Assembly (NCBI GenBank): GCA_019694335.1 | Contig: JAIBCD010000022.1 | Coordinates: forward strand, 1 to 46,119 | Length of the DNA: 46,119 bases | Direction of reading: 5' to 3' | Source of the DNA: Rhodospirillaceae bacterium | GTDB lineage: Bacteria > Pseudomonadota > Alphaproteobacteria > Rhodospirillales > Rhodospirillaceae | Part shown: positions 1 through 7,242 of the stretch, piece by piece | Layout: each line of letters opens with the position of its first letter | How positions within the stretch are numbered: the stretch's first letter is position 1 | Program-made: the position numbers and the translations under genes | The notes under the pieces: generated by a model | Database searches by the model: none | Seen by the model: the letters and a program-made list of their open reading frames with translations, nothing else | Told to the model about the DNA's origin: nothing

Positions 1-257
1 GCTTGCCGGGAAACTCCGCGAGCGCGGGCAATTGTACCTACCGCAGGATAGCAATACCCATGTTCGTCTGCGTAGCCAGCGATTAAGCCAAGAACACGGT
101 AGGTGGCGTCGCTAATATGGTGGTCTGCGCCTGCCGCCTTGCTGACTTTTGCAAAGCCGGTAGGAGCATCTGGCCTTAGTGGGCCTTCGCCAGCGGCGCG
201 GCGGCACTTGGTCCTACGCACCAGCCCAGCTACTACTGCTCCGAGCTTCTGTGTCAC
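1..257 (-). CDS. Partial HTH protein of phage replication-initiator type
   Basis: An open frame reads leftward from a GTG at 257 and runs off the left edge, giving about 85 residues. The stretch around residues 45-80 (DATYRVLGLIAGYADEHG, followed by a tyrosine/proline turn and a TIARARGVSRQ helix) resembles the N-terminal winged-helix domain of phage replication or replisome-organiser proteins, which open with a similar growth-phase HTH. It starts 12 bases after the stop of the upstream HTH gene and in the same direction, so the two are probably co-transcribed. No clear ribosome binding site precedes the GTG, so translation may be coupled. The family call is from pattern memory only, and the C-terminal half is missing. 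Confidence 0.5.
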   Translation of the reverse strand, partial: MTQKLGAVVAGLVRRTKCRRAAGEGPLRPDAPTGFAKVSKAAGADHHISDATYRVLGLIAGYADEHGYCYPAVGTIARARGVSRQ

Positions 258-269
258 CGGCGATGCCGA

Positions 270-494
270 CTAGCGGAAAGCTTTGACCGAGCGGACGTCA
301 TTGCCAGACGTTCCCTGATTTTCCATACCTTCAATCCACCTCAGGAGCGTGGATCGCCTCGCGCACAGTGTGGCGCCAAGTCGAAAGACAGGGAGTCGTT
401 CAGTCTCTGCGAGGTGATACACACGTCGCACTTTCAGGCCCATGAAGGCAGCAATAGCGTCTGCGCCGCTTAGGAGATCCAATTCATTGGTCAT
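270..494 (-). CDS. Small HTH DNA-binding protein, excisionase-like
   Basis: This 74-residue protein has the one-domain plan of the MerR-like/excisionase HTH_17 family: an N-terminal helix pair (LLSGADAIAAFMGLKVRRVY), then a basic wing with FRLGATLCARRSTLLRWI. Such proteins bind attachment-site or operator DNA and steer an integrase towards excision. The ATG at 494 is preferred to one five codons earlier because GGAG lies five bases upstream of it. It overlaps the end of the preceding gene by 11 bases, so it belongs to a leftward operon that starts near 1296. Its place next to an integrase supports an excisionase or control role, but a role in replication control is equally possible. Confidence 0.6.
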   Translation of the reverse strand: MTNELDLLSGADAIAAFMGLKVRRVYHLAETERLPVFRLGATLCARRSTLLRWIEGMENQGTSGNDVRSVKAFR

Positions 495-1296
495 CGCGTC
501 TCCGCTCATGTGGCTGGTATTCGATTGGGAGGCCCTGCAAACTTCTCACGCATCGCAGCAGGCTGAGAGCTAGGTTGATGACCACCAGCGTTTTGCAGAC
601 GATGTCGTCGATTGCAATAATCTGATGGGGCACACCCTTCGGCAGCACTGCAGTCGGAATCGTCCGACCCTTCCGCGGCCTAAGGTATTTTTCGTTTATC
701 AATAGAGATGACCGCTCAATCTCGGCGGCATCCACGGTGCGTGGCAGATCCAATTCTTCGGTCGTGCCCGACCCATATTGGAAGGTGTAAGGACTGGACC
801 AAGTTGGGTAGACGATTGAGGCACCCTGATCGATTACCGCCATCAGGTAAGGCGAATCGCCGAGACAATCTGAATACAGATAGCGGCCATCGACCAGAAC
901 CGTAAGGCTCCCCAGGTAGCGGTCATTCGGAAGATCGGGCTGTGAAGGATCAGTGAGCTGCTGAAGCATAAAAGCGTCCCACTGGTCCTTTGACTTTGCG
1001 GCCACCGCTCGCATCATCGCGGGGTCGTACGCGTGCAGGAGATCATCGAGCGGCAAGCAATAGGTCACGGTGTGGGCCATTTGCAGGCTGAAGCCCGCAT
1101 CGACCAGATGTGCAGTTATTGCGATCCGCAGGGCCTGCCGCGTCGTCCACTTCCGAACTCGGCCCCGTCCCCCACCGCCCTGCGCCGGCCGAACGGCCCC
1201 CCAGGTGATCAGCTTACGCAGGTTATCGACATGCAACCCTGTGGCTGTCGTCACCTGTTCGTCCGTGTAGGTTTCGCTCTGTGGGGTCGCCGTCAT
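484..1296 (-). CDS. MerR-like HTH protein of unknown function (element-borne)
   Basis: A 270-residue protein. Residues 8-70 look like a MerR-type winged helix (TYTDEQVTTATGLHVDNLRK, then a glycine/arginine-rich wing GGGGRGRVRKW and a helix with RIAITAHLVDAGF). The remaining 200 residues contain repeated hydrophobic strands and a YLYSD segment, and I do not recognise them. The start at 1296 is chosen over in-frame ATGs at 1302 and 1332 because GGAG sits eight bases upstream of it. It is the first gene of the leftward operon and faces the integrase across a short control region with repeated CTTGCG sites, so it may be the element's master regulator. Function beyond DNA binding is unknown. Confidence 0.6.
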   Translation of the reverse strand: MTATPQSETYTDEQVTTATGLHVDNLRKLITWGAVRPAQGGGGRGRVRKWTTRQALRIAITAHLVDAGFSLQMAHTVTYCLPLDDLLHAYDPAMMRAVAAKSKDQWDAFMLQQLTDPSQPDLPNDRYLGSLTVLVDGRYLYSDCLGDSPYLMAVIDQGASIVYPTWSSPYTFQYGSGTTEELDLPRTVDAAEIERSSLLINEKYLRPRKGRTIPTAVLPKGVPHQIIAIDDIVCKTLVVINLALSLLRCVRSLQGLPIEYQPHERRRDDQ

Positions 1297-1412
1297 CAGC
1301 ATTGCTCCAGCATATAAACTTGCGCTGACCATCGCAAGATAATACTTGCGCTTCGTATCGCAGGTTTATACCATTCTCTCCTAGCTATTCCCAATGGCTT
1401 CAGGAGCGACAA
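1297..1412. promoter_or_regulatory. Divergent control region with repeated CTTGCG operators
   Basis: Between the leftward operon and the integrase lie three copies of one half-site: CTTGCG at 1319-1324, CGCAAG at 1333-1338 and CTTGCG at 1345-1350. The last two form a perfect inverted repeat around a 6-base AT-rich spacer. The nine-base string ACTTGCGCT occurs at 1318-1326 and again at 1344-1352, 26 bases apart. TATA-like boxes on both strands (TTTATA near 1368, TATAAA read near 1316) suggest divergent promoters. This looks like an operator for one of the element's HTH proteins; which one is inference. Confidence 0.5.
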
Positions 1413-2585
1413 ATGGCAAGCATCAGAAAGCGCACTTTGCCTTCCGGTGAAACGCGATGGCTGGTGGACTACAAGGATGGGGCTGGCGGCCGGCGAGCGA
1501 AGATGTTCATCGCCAAACGCGACGCTGACGCTTATCTCGTGAAAGTCCGGGCTGAAGTTTCCGCTGGCACTCACGTCGCCGACAGCCAGTCCGTAACCGT
1601 GGCCGAAGCCGCCGATCTGTGGGTCGCTTCCGGTCAACGCGACCAACTCGAAGAAACCACGATCCGCCAGAGGCGGCAGCATGCGGACCTGCATATCAAG
1701 CCGCTCATTGGAGAAACCAAGCTGTCTCGCCTCACCGCACCAGCGGTTCAAACCTTTGTGGACCGCCTTTTAGAAACTCGCTCGCGCCCGATGGCCCGAC
1801 GGGTTCTGACCAGCCTTAAAGGCCTCTTAGGCGAGGCCCAGCGCCGAGGATTGATAGGCCATAATCCAGCCGCGGTATCGCGGGTGCCGAAACGGCGCTC
1901 GGAAGGGGGAGACGACCAGCGGGCCCCCATCCCCTCCAAAGATCACCTGAGAGGGATGATCTCTAAGTCCAGCGAACTATGGCCGCTCGTTCGCCGCAAC
2001 ACTTCCGGCAATACCGTAACCTGCTGCTGGCGTCCTCTGGTCGTCACCGCTGTTTTCACCGGCATGCGCGCCAGCGAATTGCGGGGCCTAACTTGGTCCC
2101 ATGTTGATCTGGAACAAGGCGTTATCAGGGTTCGGCAACGCGCCGACCGCTACGGAAAGCTCGGTTCACCAAAAAGCAAAGCCGGGCGCCGCGACATCCC
2201 CCTGGCACCGATGGTGATTAATACGCTCCGCGAGTGGAAGCTGGCATGTCCTGTGACGCAGCAGGAATTGGTCTTCCCTTCCGAACGAGGCCAAATCCTC
2301 CTGCACAGCAACCTCTACAACCAGTGTTTCATGGCGCTGCTAGTGGCCTGCCACTTGAAATCGGACGAAGTCCCAAGCGCCTACAATTTCCATTCCTTGA
2401 GACATGCCGCAGCATCGTTGTTTATTGAGCAGGGTTGGAGTCCGAAGAAAATCCAGACCGTGATGGGTCATTCTTCGATCCAAGTCACCTTTGACATTTA
2501 CGGGCACCTATTCCCCGACCAGGAGAATGACGCCAAGGCAATGGCTCAGATCGAGGCCCGCCTATTCGCCGTACCGCCGACTTAG
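1413..2585 (+). CDS. int: Tyrosine site-specific integrase
   Basis: A full-length 390-residue tyrosine recombinase. Residues 1-50 form the AP2-like arm-type DNA-binding domain, residues 60-150 the SAM-like core-binding domain, and 170-385 the catalytic domain. All catalytic residues are present: Arg219 (TGMRASELRGL), Lys near 254-256 (SPKSKAGRRDIPL), His327 and Arg330 (FHSLRHAAA), His353 (MGHSS) and the nucleophile Tyr363 (DIYGHLF). The start has AGGAG a few bases upstream. It is transcribed divergently from the HTH operon and points towards the tRNA-Gln attachment site 1.4 kb downstream. Expected function is integration and, with an excisionase, excision at that tRNA. The intact motifs suggest the element may still be mobile. 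Confidence 0.95.
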   Translation: MASIRKRTLPSGETRWLVDYKDGAGGRRAKMFIAKRDADAYLVKVRAEVSAGTHVADSQSVTVAEAADLWVASGQRDQLEETTIRQRRQHADLHIKPLIGETKLSRLTAPAVQTFVDRLLETRSRPMARRVLTSLKGLLGEAQRRGLIGHNPAAVSRVPKRRSEGGDDQRAPIPSKDHLRGMISKSSELWPLVRRNTSGNTVTCCWRPLVVTAVFTGMRASELRGLTWSHVDLEQGVIRVRQRADRYGKLGSPKSKAGRRDIPLAPMVINTLREWKLACPVTQQELVFPSERGQILLHSNLYNQCFMALLVACHLKSDEVPSAYNFHSLRHAAASLFIEQGWSPKKIQTVMGHSSIQVTFDIYGHLFPDQENDAKAMAQIEARLFAVPPT

Positions 2586-2591
2586 TCCCTG

Positions 2592-2605
2592 GTGAATATA
2601 TTCAC
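2592..2605. promoter_or_regulatory. 14-base perfect palindrome after the integrase gene
   Basis: GTGAATATATTCAC is a perfect dyad lying seven bases after the integrase stop. It has no T-run and is too AT-rich in the centre to act as a terminator, so it looks more like a binding site for a dimeric regulator. It may control the gene at 2861 or be an accessory site for the recombinase. Only the symmetry is seen; the role is inferred. Confidence 0.35.
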
Positions 2606-2860
2606 GAGATTTGGATGAAAAATGCATGTGGAAACCGCGGACACCTGAGTTGGTTCTCGGCAGCGTGGCTGACCTTCATGTGCGCCAGAAGCGCCCTCAC
2701 CCACGAGGCCCAATGTTCGGAAAACGGCATAGATACTCCATCCAGCTATATCCGTCGGACTCTTCTCCAATCATCCGCTAGAATGGACAATCACATCATA
2801 CCCAGACCGCCCAGACCTCCACGTAGTCCGCACAAAGGTCCGCTGAAGGATGATTATCCC

Positions 2861-3343
2861 ATGAAAAGCTCCTGCGAATTGATCGTGGATCGCCGCGAAC
2901 TTCTCACTGCCATAGCCACCGACGGTCCAGCTACCCGGCCGATGAAGCCAGATGACGCGGTCATCGCACCCCACCACAGCGGCATCTTGATCTTTACCGC
3001 CTCTCTTACGACCGAGCTCAAAGTTGTGGGACGCTGGGATCGTTTATTGCTCATCGGTCGCGATTCTCTTCAACGTCTGCTAAGCCGTTCGACCAGAGCG
3101 ACTACACAATTGGTTTTGATCAATAATCATCTTCAGGTAGATCGCACGCTCCTGGAAATCGACTTTGTTGACGAGGCGGCACACCCTTACCGGACAATGC
3201 TCCTCCCGCCACCCACAACGCTTCCATACCAGAGGTCATTGTTTCCTTGCGATACCGACTTCGGTAAAGCCAGGACGCCTGAACAAAGACCACATCGCGC
3301 TCTCCCGCTTTTCGAAAGCGATCCAGCCGGCCAATCTCGTTGA
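2861..3343 (+). CDS. Unknown element-borne protein
   Basis: A 160-residue frame starting at the ATG at 2861, preceded by GAAGGA about ten bases upstream. An in-frame ATG at 2615 would add 82 residues of unlikely, low-complexity sequence and is not used. The first 110 residues look like a folded alpha/beta protein: a strand-helix opening (ELIVDRRELLTAIA), a strand pair (GILIFTASLTTELKVVG) and a helix (RDSLQRLLSRS) followed by alternating hydrophobic strands. The strand/helix order recalls one module of a sliding-clamp-like fold, but this is a weak impression. The C-terminal 50 residues are proline-rich and probably disordered. No family recognised. Confidence 0.45.
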   Translation: MKSSCELIVDRRELLTAIATDGPATRPMKPDDAVIAPHHSGILIFTASLTTELKVVGRWDRLLLIGRDSLQRLLSRSTRATTQLVLINNHLQVDRTLLEIDFVDEAAHPYRTMLLPPPTTLPYQRSLFPCDTDFGKARTPEQRPHRALPLFESDPAGQSR

Positions 3344-3990
3344 TACCAGGGTAAAGCCCGTTGAACTAAACGTTGTCCTGTCTGGGCTGAAGGTCGTCTT
3401 CTCGAAAGGGGCATCATCTTGTTTTAGAACTTTTCCAGGCATATCTTCTTCTCGGCCCCGGTGGCGGGGCGGATTGCTCGACAAGGTTTCCTTGCAGCGC
3501 CGCCGATACCACGCCGGGGCTTTTTCTCATGAACCCGCAGGTCTCGTCGGGAAGCCAGCGTCCCCATCGACCAATTTGGCCAATCGCGCTATGGTCGGCC
3601 TCTCCGGAAGCGCCTTCCAATGCGGGTAAGCTGACCTAGGTCGGCTCCCTTTTCGAACCAAGCGAAAAGCTTCCGGAGGCCTTCCTCTATGTCCGAATCC
3701 CTAGATGGCCTGACGCTATACCGCCGCGGTAACCATCGGATTTGCCCGTCACCCGTGCGCTGGAAAGAAGTATGGGAGCCGCTGACTGAGAGGCGAAGGG
3801 ACAGCGCGTTGGATACCTATGTCCGCCCAAACCGGAAATGGTGTGCGGTGAGGGATTTGGCCTCCACATCCTGCCAAAAAATTACGCGACGCGGTGTTGC
3901 ATATCAAATGCTCCGAAGGACTTCGCTCTTCCTACTTGCAACGCCTCGGCAACACATGGCCCGGAAGCGCTTGGAGTCATTTAGCTTCCA
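3344..3990. other. Gene-poor tail of the integrative element
   Basis: About 650 bases without a convincing gene. Several frames of 60-150 codons are open on both strands, but none has a good ribosome binding site, a family-like pattern or a coherent codon bias, and one (3689-4015) would run into the tRNA fragment. The stretch may hold the arm-type sites of the attachment region or the decayed remains of a gene. Nothing else is seen. Confidence 0.5.
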
Positions 3991-4039
3991 GCGCACTCTG
4001 ACTCCGCTAGTCTAGGTTCGAATCCTAGTCCCCCAGCCA
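3991..4039 (+). other. Attachment site: 3' fragment of tRNA-Gln(CTG)
   Basis: From the anticodon loop to CCA this is a tRNA-Gln: loop CTCTGAC at 3996-4002 with anticodon CTG at 3998-4000, a perfect T-stem CTAGG/CCTAG around TTCGAAT at 4012-4028, acceptor strand TCCCCCA at 4029-4035, discriminator G4036 and encoded CCA at 4037-4039. The 5' half is missing: there is no TGGGGGA acceptor strand or D-arm upstream, and the 5' anticodon strand (GCGCA) mispairs with TCCGC. This is what a tyrosine integrase leaves at the far end of an element after recombining within the anticodon loop. The identity block should start near 3996. The complete tRNA is predicted at the other end of the element. Confidence 0.85.
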
Positions 4040-4071
4040 ACTTTCTTAAGTGCTACGCACTTAAGAAAGTT
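4039..4071 (+). terminator. Hairpin after the tRNA-Gln fragment
   Basis: AACTTTCTTAAGTGC (4039-4053) and its exact complement (4057-4071) make a 15-bp stem with a 3-base loop, starting on the last base of the tRNA CCA. The position suggests it was the native terminator of the chromosomal tRNA-Gln gene. No long T-run follows, so its strength is uncertain. Confidence 0.6.
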
Positions 4072-4072
4072 G

Positions 4073-4097
4073 TCCTCGGGCTTGACCCGAGGATCCA
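4073..4097. repeat. REP-like inverted repeat, copy 1
   Basis: TCCTCGGG (4073-4080) and CCCGAGGA (4086-4093) flank CTTGA, followed by TCC. The same unit in the opposite direction occurs at 34031-34055. Short GC-rich palindromes with a CTTGACC core are a common intergenic repeat type in alphaproteobacteria. Here it sits directly after the tRNA hairpin. Confidence 0.55.
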
Positions 4098-4155
4098 GGG
4101 TTCCAAACTCAACTCTTTCGTTCATGAACCGCGCGTAGCAGATAGGCGACCTTAC

Positions 4156-4605
4156 ATGCGTGTGCGCTTGGCTCTCCTCATCTTGCCGCTCGCACTCGCG
4201 GCCTGCGGCAAATCCGAAGCGGACCCGCGGCTCGCGCTGTGCCTCTCGGCCGCGCGGCAAGCCGCTACCAGTCCCGCCTCGGTGAAGATGGTGGACTTTG
4301 AGGCGACGCCAAAGGACGTCAAACAGGCCGCGGCGGCGACCAGCAAGGCCACGATGGATTTCGACGCGGCGAACTCCTTCGGCGGCAAGCGGCGCGAAAG
4401 CGCCACCTGTGCATTCGCCCCGCATCCCCTGCCCGGCCGCAAGGGAAGCTTCCTGCTCACGGCGGCCACGATCGGAACCATCCGCCTGACCGACCAGCAG
4501 CTCGCCGACGCCAACGCCCCGGACGGTTCTGCCCGCGCGGTGATGGAAGCCATAAGCGCCGCGGAAATGCTGAGAGCCAGCAAGCCGGACGGCGAGGCTA
4601 AGTAA
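4156..4605 (+). CDS. Small lipoprotein of unknown function
   Basis: A 149-residue protein with a classic lipoprotein signal: basic start (MRVRLALL), hydrophobic core and lipobox LAAC with the acylated cysteine at residue 17. The mature part is charged and alanine-rich, with two further cysteines that could pair, and no domain I recognise. It is probably anchored to the inner leaflet of the outer membrane or to the inner membrane on the periplasmic side. It is the first chromosomal gene after the element boundary and converges on the gene at 4675, with about 70 bases and no clear terminator between them. GC-rich codon use fits the rest of the chromosome and not the element. Confidence 0.6.
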   Translation: MRVRLALLILPLALAACGKSEADPRLALCLSAARQAATSPASVKMVDFEATPKDVKQAAAATSKATMDFDAANSFGGKRRESATCAFAPHPLPGRKGSFLLTAATIGTIRLTDQQLADANAPDGSARAVMEAISAAEMLRASKPDGEAK

Positions 4606-4674
4606 GACTTGAAAGGAGCGGCACGGTGTTAGGGCATCCCAATCGCCCAGCCAATCCTTTTCGGCCGGCCCACA

Positions 4675-7242
4675 TCATACCTCCTGGCCAATCGGCCACG
4701 GCGCGGTCATGACAGCGCTGCCCGCCGTGTTCCTGGCATGCAGCCGGAATGTGCCCGGCAGGTTGGGAACGTCGCGCGGGATATAATAGATGTGCCGGCC
4801 GGTAGGCTGGCTGCCGAGCGACACCGCAGGCGCGCGGAACACCCGGCCATCGGCATGCTCGAGTTCACCCCAGAGTTCCGTTTCTAAACCCATGGCGTTC
4901 GCGCGCACCCAATAGCAGGCGGGGTCGGCGGGCCGGACCAGGGGTCTGGCTTCCAGAAGCAACGGCGCAGCTGTGACGGGCAAGGCCGTTTCGGTGATTT
5001 CGCCGGCGATCCGTTCGCCACCGTCCTCAAGCACAACCCGTGTGAAAACCCGCGATCCCGGCGCCAAGCCCTCGATTTCCTCCGACACCGAACAGGCCTG
5101 GCCGTCGGGCTGGAACACGGCGCCGGAGCCGTAAATCTCGAAGCCATCCAGGCCGCATCTCTCGGCGCGATATCCGGACAGAATCCTCAAGGTCACGGCG
5201 GTAATTTCCGGCTGCGCCGGCAGATATTCGAGCAGCGACGGCGCCTGACCGAAATCCGGACGGGCTTCCGCGAGGACACCGCGCCACAAAAGATGCATTC
5301 CGCCGCGCGCAAGTTCAGCCGTGATCTCGATTTCGCGCGCGGGCCAGTAGGGATGTTGATTGATCTGGAAGTGCGTCGGCGTCGCCGGATGCCGCAGCGC
5401 CCACCGGAACGTGAGCGGCAGAGACGCGCTGGGGGTGCTGGTCCAAAGGTTCTCGTCGTCGCCGCGCACGCCGGACGTGAGGCACAGTGGGTCGGCGACC
5501 GAACCTTCGGGAAAATGCGCCAACGCCGCGCCGGACGCCCGCGAGAGAAGCGAATGATCGCGGTAGCGCATTTCGGCGGCCGAGACGATCAAAGCCCCCT
5601 GGGGAGGCCGCCGCACGTCGCCGAAGGCAAAGATCAGGACCGACGATGCATTGGACATGCGCAAGGCCGTGTCCAGCGGCGTCCGGCGGTACCGGTTGGC
5701 GCGATCGCCCTGCTCCTCGGGATTGTTGCCGGTGTAAGTCCACATCAGCGGATCGTTGGGCAGCCGCAGCGTGACCGTCGTCAGCCGCGAGCCCATGAGG
5801 GCGTCGTCGGGAACCGGTGCGCCGGTCAATGCCCATTGCGACGAGAATTCGCCGTGCGCGTCGCGCGCGGCGTGGGAAATCCAGAAGTGCAGAGCCGCGC
5901 CTTGCTGCCGCAAGCGATTGCCCGCGAGCGTCAACGCGACCTCCGCGTCACGCAGATCCTGGACGCCGCCGGCAATCGGCGCGAATTTGCGGCCGGGCCC
6001 TTCGCCCTCGAACACATCCCGCGTCTGGCCCCACGCAATGCCCACCGGCATTTCGTGAGCGCCGATACCCGTGAGTTGGTTGCGATCCTTGGCGAACGGC
6101 GCTTCGATGGAGAGCGCCGGGGCCTCGCCGTTGGCGGGGAATAGCCATCTCACCTGGGCGCATGTCGGAAGCCATTCGCCGGTCTGACGATAAAGCGGAT
6201 GAACCGACCGGCCGGTCCGTGGTGGCGGAACATCGGCCCAGGCGGTAGCGCGATCGAGCCGCTCGGCTTCGGCGCCATATTCGAAACGATACCTGGCGCC
6301 GGCGGAAAAGGCGGCGACCTGGCCCCTGACGGCCACGGCGCCAAGACCAACCGCATCGCTTGCCCTTGTGACCGCGCCGTCGCTTTCCGCCAGGGGAATA
6401 TGAAATGCGATCACGGAAGACGGTGCGCCGCCATCGGGGACGAGCTGCACGCCATATGTCCCGCCTGGAAGCAGATCGTCCGCCGCCGCTTCCCAGCGGC
6501 GCCAGGCCCCATCGCCCGCGTCGCTTCGCGTTGCTGCGATCCGGCGTGTGTCGCCGCCGCGCGTAACGATAAAATAAACCGGTGACCATCGCCCGGACAC
6601 CGCGCCGCGAAAGGTAACGCCACCAAAAACATCGACAAGCGGCGCCCAGATTACCGCGTCCGCGTTTTCGGCGCGGTGGAGAGCCGCGGTGAAAGCGGCG
6701 TGATCACATTGATAGAGACGCGTCGCGGCCTCGGGCGCAGCCACTCTCAACGTGCTCTGATCGACGCGCGGGCGAAAATCACCCACGGCAAGGCCAAGTT
6801 CCACGGCTTCATGATAAACCCGGAGCGCGTCCCGAGAACGTTCCGCGTTGAGCAGCCGCCCAGGAAGATCGAAAGCCAGATCCGCGCGCATGAGATCGTC
6901 GCCCGTATCCCATGCGGCGAGCGCCAGCGCCGCCGCCAGCGGCAGCTGCTTCGCGCGGCCGAGAACCCGAAGAATCACCTCCACCTGCGCGAACGTCATC
7001 CCAGCCGCTGGCGCCGCCGACTCGAGACTCACGCCAGCGGGGATGAGGCCCTCGCCGGCCAGCACTTCCGCGCCCTCCTCCGCGGCCCCGGCGCGAATCA
7101 AGCAGGCCGCGGCCTCTTCCAGAGCCTGCCGGCGCCTCTCGGGTTGTTCCGCCGCCGCCGCGAAGAAAGTGGCCGCGGCGGCGCGGAATTCGCCCGCGTC
7201 CCGCTGCGCCCGCGCGCGCGCGATGGTCTCACCAGCAGCCAT
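4675..7242 (-). CDS. Large protein of unknown function with TPR-like N-terminus
   Basis: An 855-residue protein. The first 140 residues are helical and alanine-rich, reminiscent of TPR repeats (AQRDAGEFRAAAATFFAAAA and following helix pairs). From about residue 220 on, the sequence is rich in predicted beta strands, aromatics and short loops, as in several stacked beta-sandwich or lectin-like domains, with no motif I can name. No signal peptide or membrane segment is visible, so it is probably cytoplasmic. The start at 7242 is chosen because its ATG overlaps the stop of the GST gene as TGATG, implying translational coupling; an ATG five codons earlier is possible. Its partner GST gives no obvious clue to its role. 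Confidence 0.65.
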   Translation of the reverse strand: MAAGETIARARAQRDAGEFRAAAATFFAAAAEQPERRRQALEEAAACLIRAGAAEEGAEVLAGEGLIPAGVSLESAAPAAGMTFAQVEVILRVLGRAKQLPLAAALALAAWDTGDDLMRADLAFDLPGRLLNAERSRDALRVYHEAVELGLAVGDFRPRVDQSTLRVAAPEAATRLYQCDHAAFTAALHRAENADAVIWAPLVDVFGGVTFRGAVSGRWSPVYFIVTRGGDTRRIAATRSDAGDGAWRRWEAAADDLLPGGTYGVQLVPDGGAPSSVIAFHIPLAESDGAVTRASDAVGLGAVAVRGQVAAFSAGARYRFEYGAEAERLDRATAWADVPPPRTGRSVHPLYRQTGEWLPTCAQVRWLFPANGEAPALSIEAPFAKDRNQLTGIGAHEMPVGIAWGQTRDVFEGEGPGRKFAPIAGGVQDLRDAEVALTLAGNRLRQQGAALHFWISHAARDAHGEFSSQWALTGAPVPDDALMGSRLTTVTLRLPNDPLMWTYTGNNPEEQGDRANRYRRTPLDTALRMSNASSVLIFAFGDVRRPPQGALIVSAAEMRYRDHSLLSRASGAALAHFPEGSVADPLCLTSGVRGDDENLWTSTPSASLPLTFRWALRHPATPTHFQINQHPYWPAREIEITAELARGGMHLLWRGVLAEARPDFGQAPSLLEYLPAQPEITAVTLRILSGYRAERCGLDGFEIYGSGAVFQPDGQACSVSEEIEGLAPGSRVFTRVVLEDGGERIAGEITETALPVTAAPLLLEARPLVRPADPACYWVRANAMGLETELWGELEHADGRVFRAPAVSLGSQPTGRHIYYIPRDVPNLPGTFRLHARNTAGSAVMTAPWPIGQEV

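Larger units (their letters stand above)
1..4039. mobile_element. Terminal part of an integrative element ending in tRNA-Gln
   Basis: The segment left of 4039 carries a complete tyrosine integrase, an excisionase-like HTH protein, a MerR-like HTH protein and a partial replication-type HTH protein. It stops exactly at the CCA end of a tRNA-Gln 3' fragment, beyond which ordinary chromosomal genes begin. Base composition is visibly less GC-rich than the DNA to the right. Integration at the 3' end of a tRNA gene is the usual habit of tyrosine integrases, so the intact tRNA-Gln(CTG) and the other attachment site should lie to the left of this window. Cargo genes, if any, are also out of view. Whether the element is a phage, an ICE or a degenerate island cannot be decided here. 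Confidence 0.75.

Noticed and set aside
3689-4015. 108-codon open frame reading into the tRNA fragment
   Set aside because: It ends inside the T-arm of the tRNA-Gln fragment, has no good ribosome binding site and no family pattern.
3965-4039. Possible intact unusual tRNA
   Set aside because: The acceptor 5' strand and D-arm are missing and the anticodon stem has a mismatch, so it is a 3' fragment and not a complete gene.
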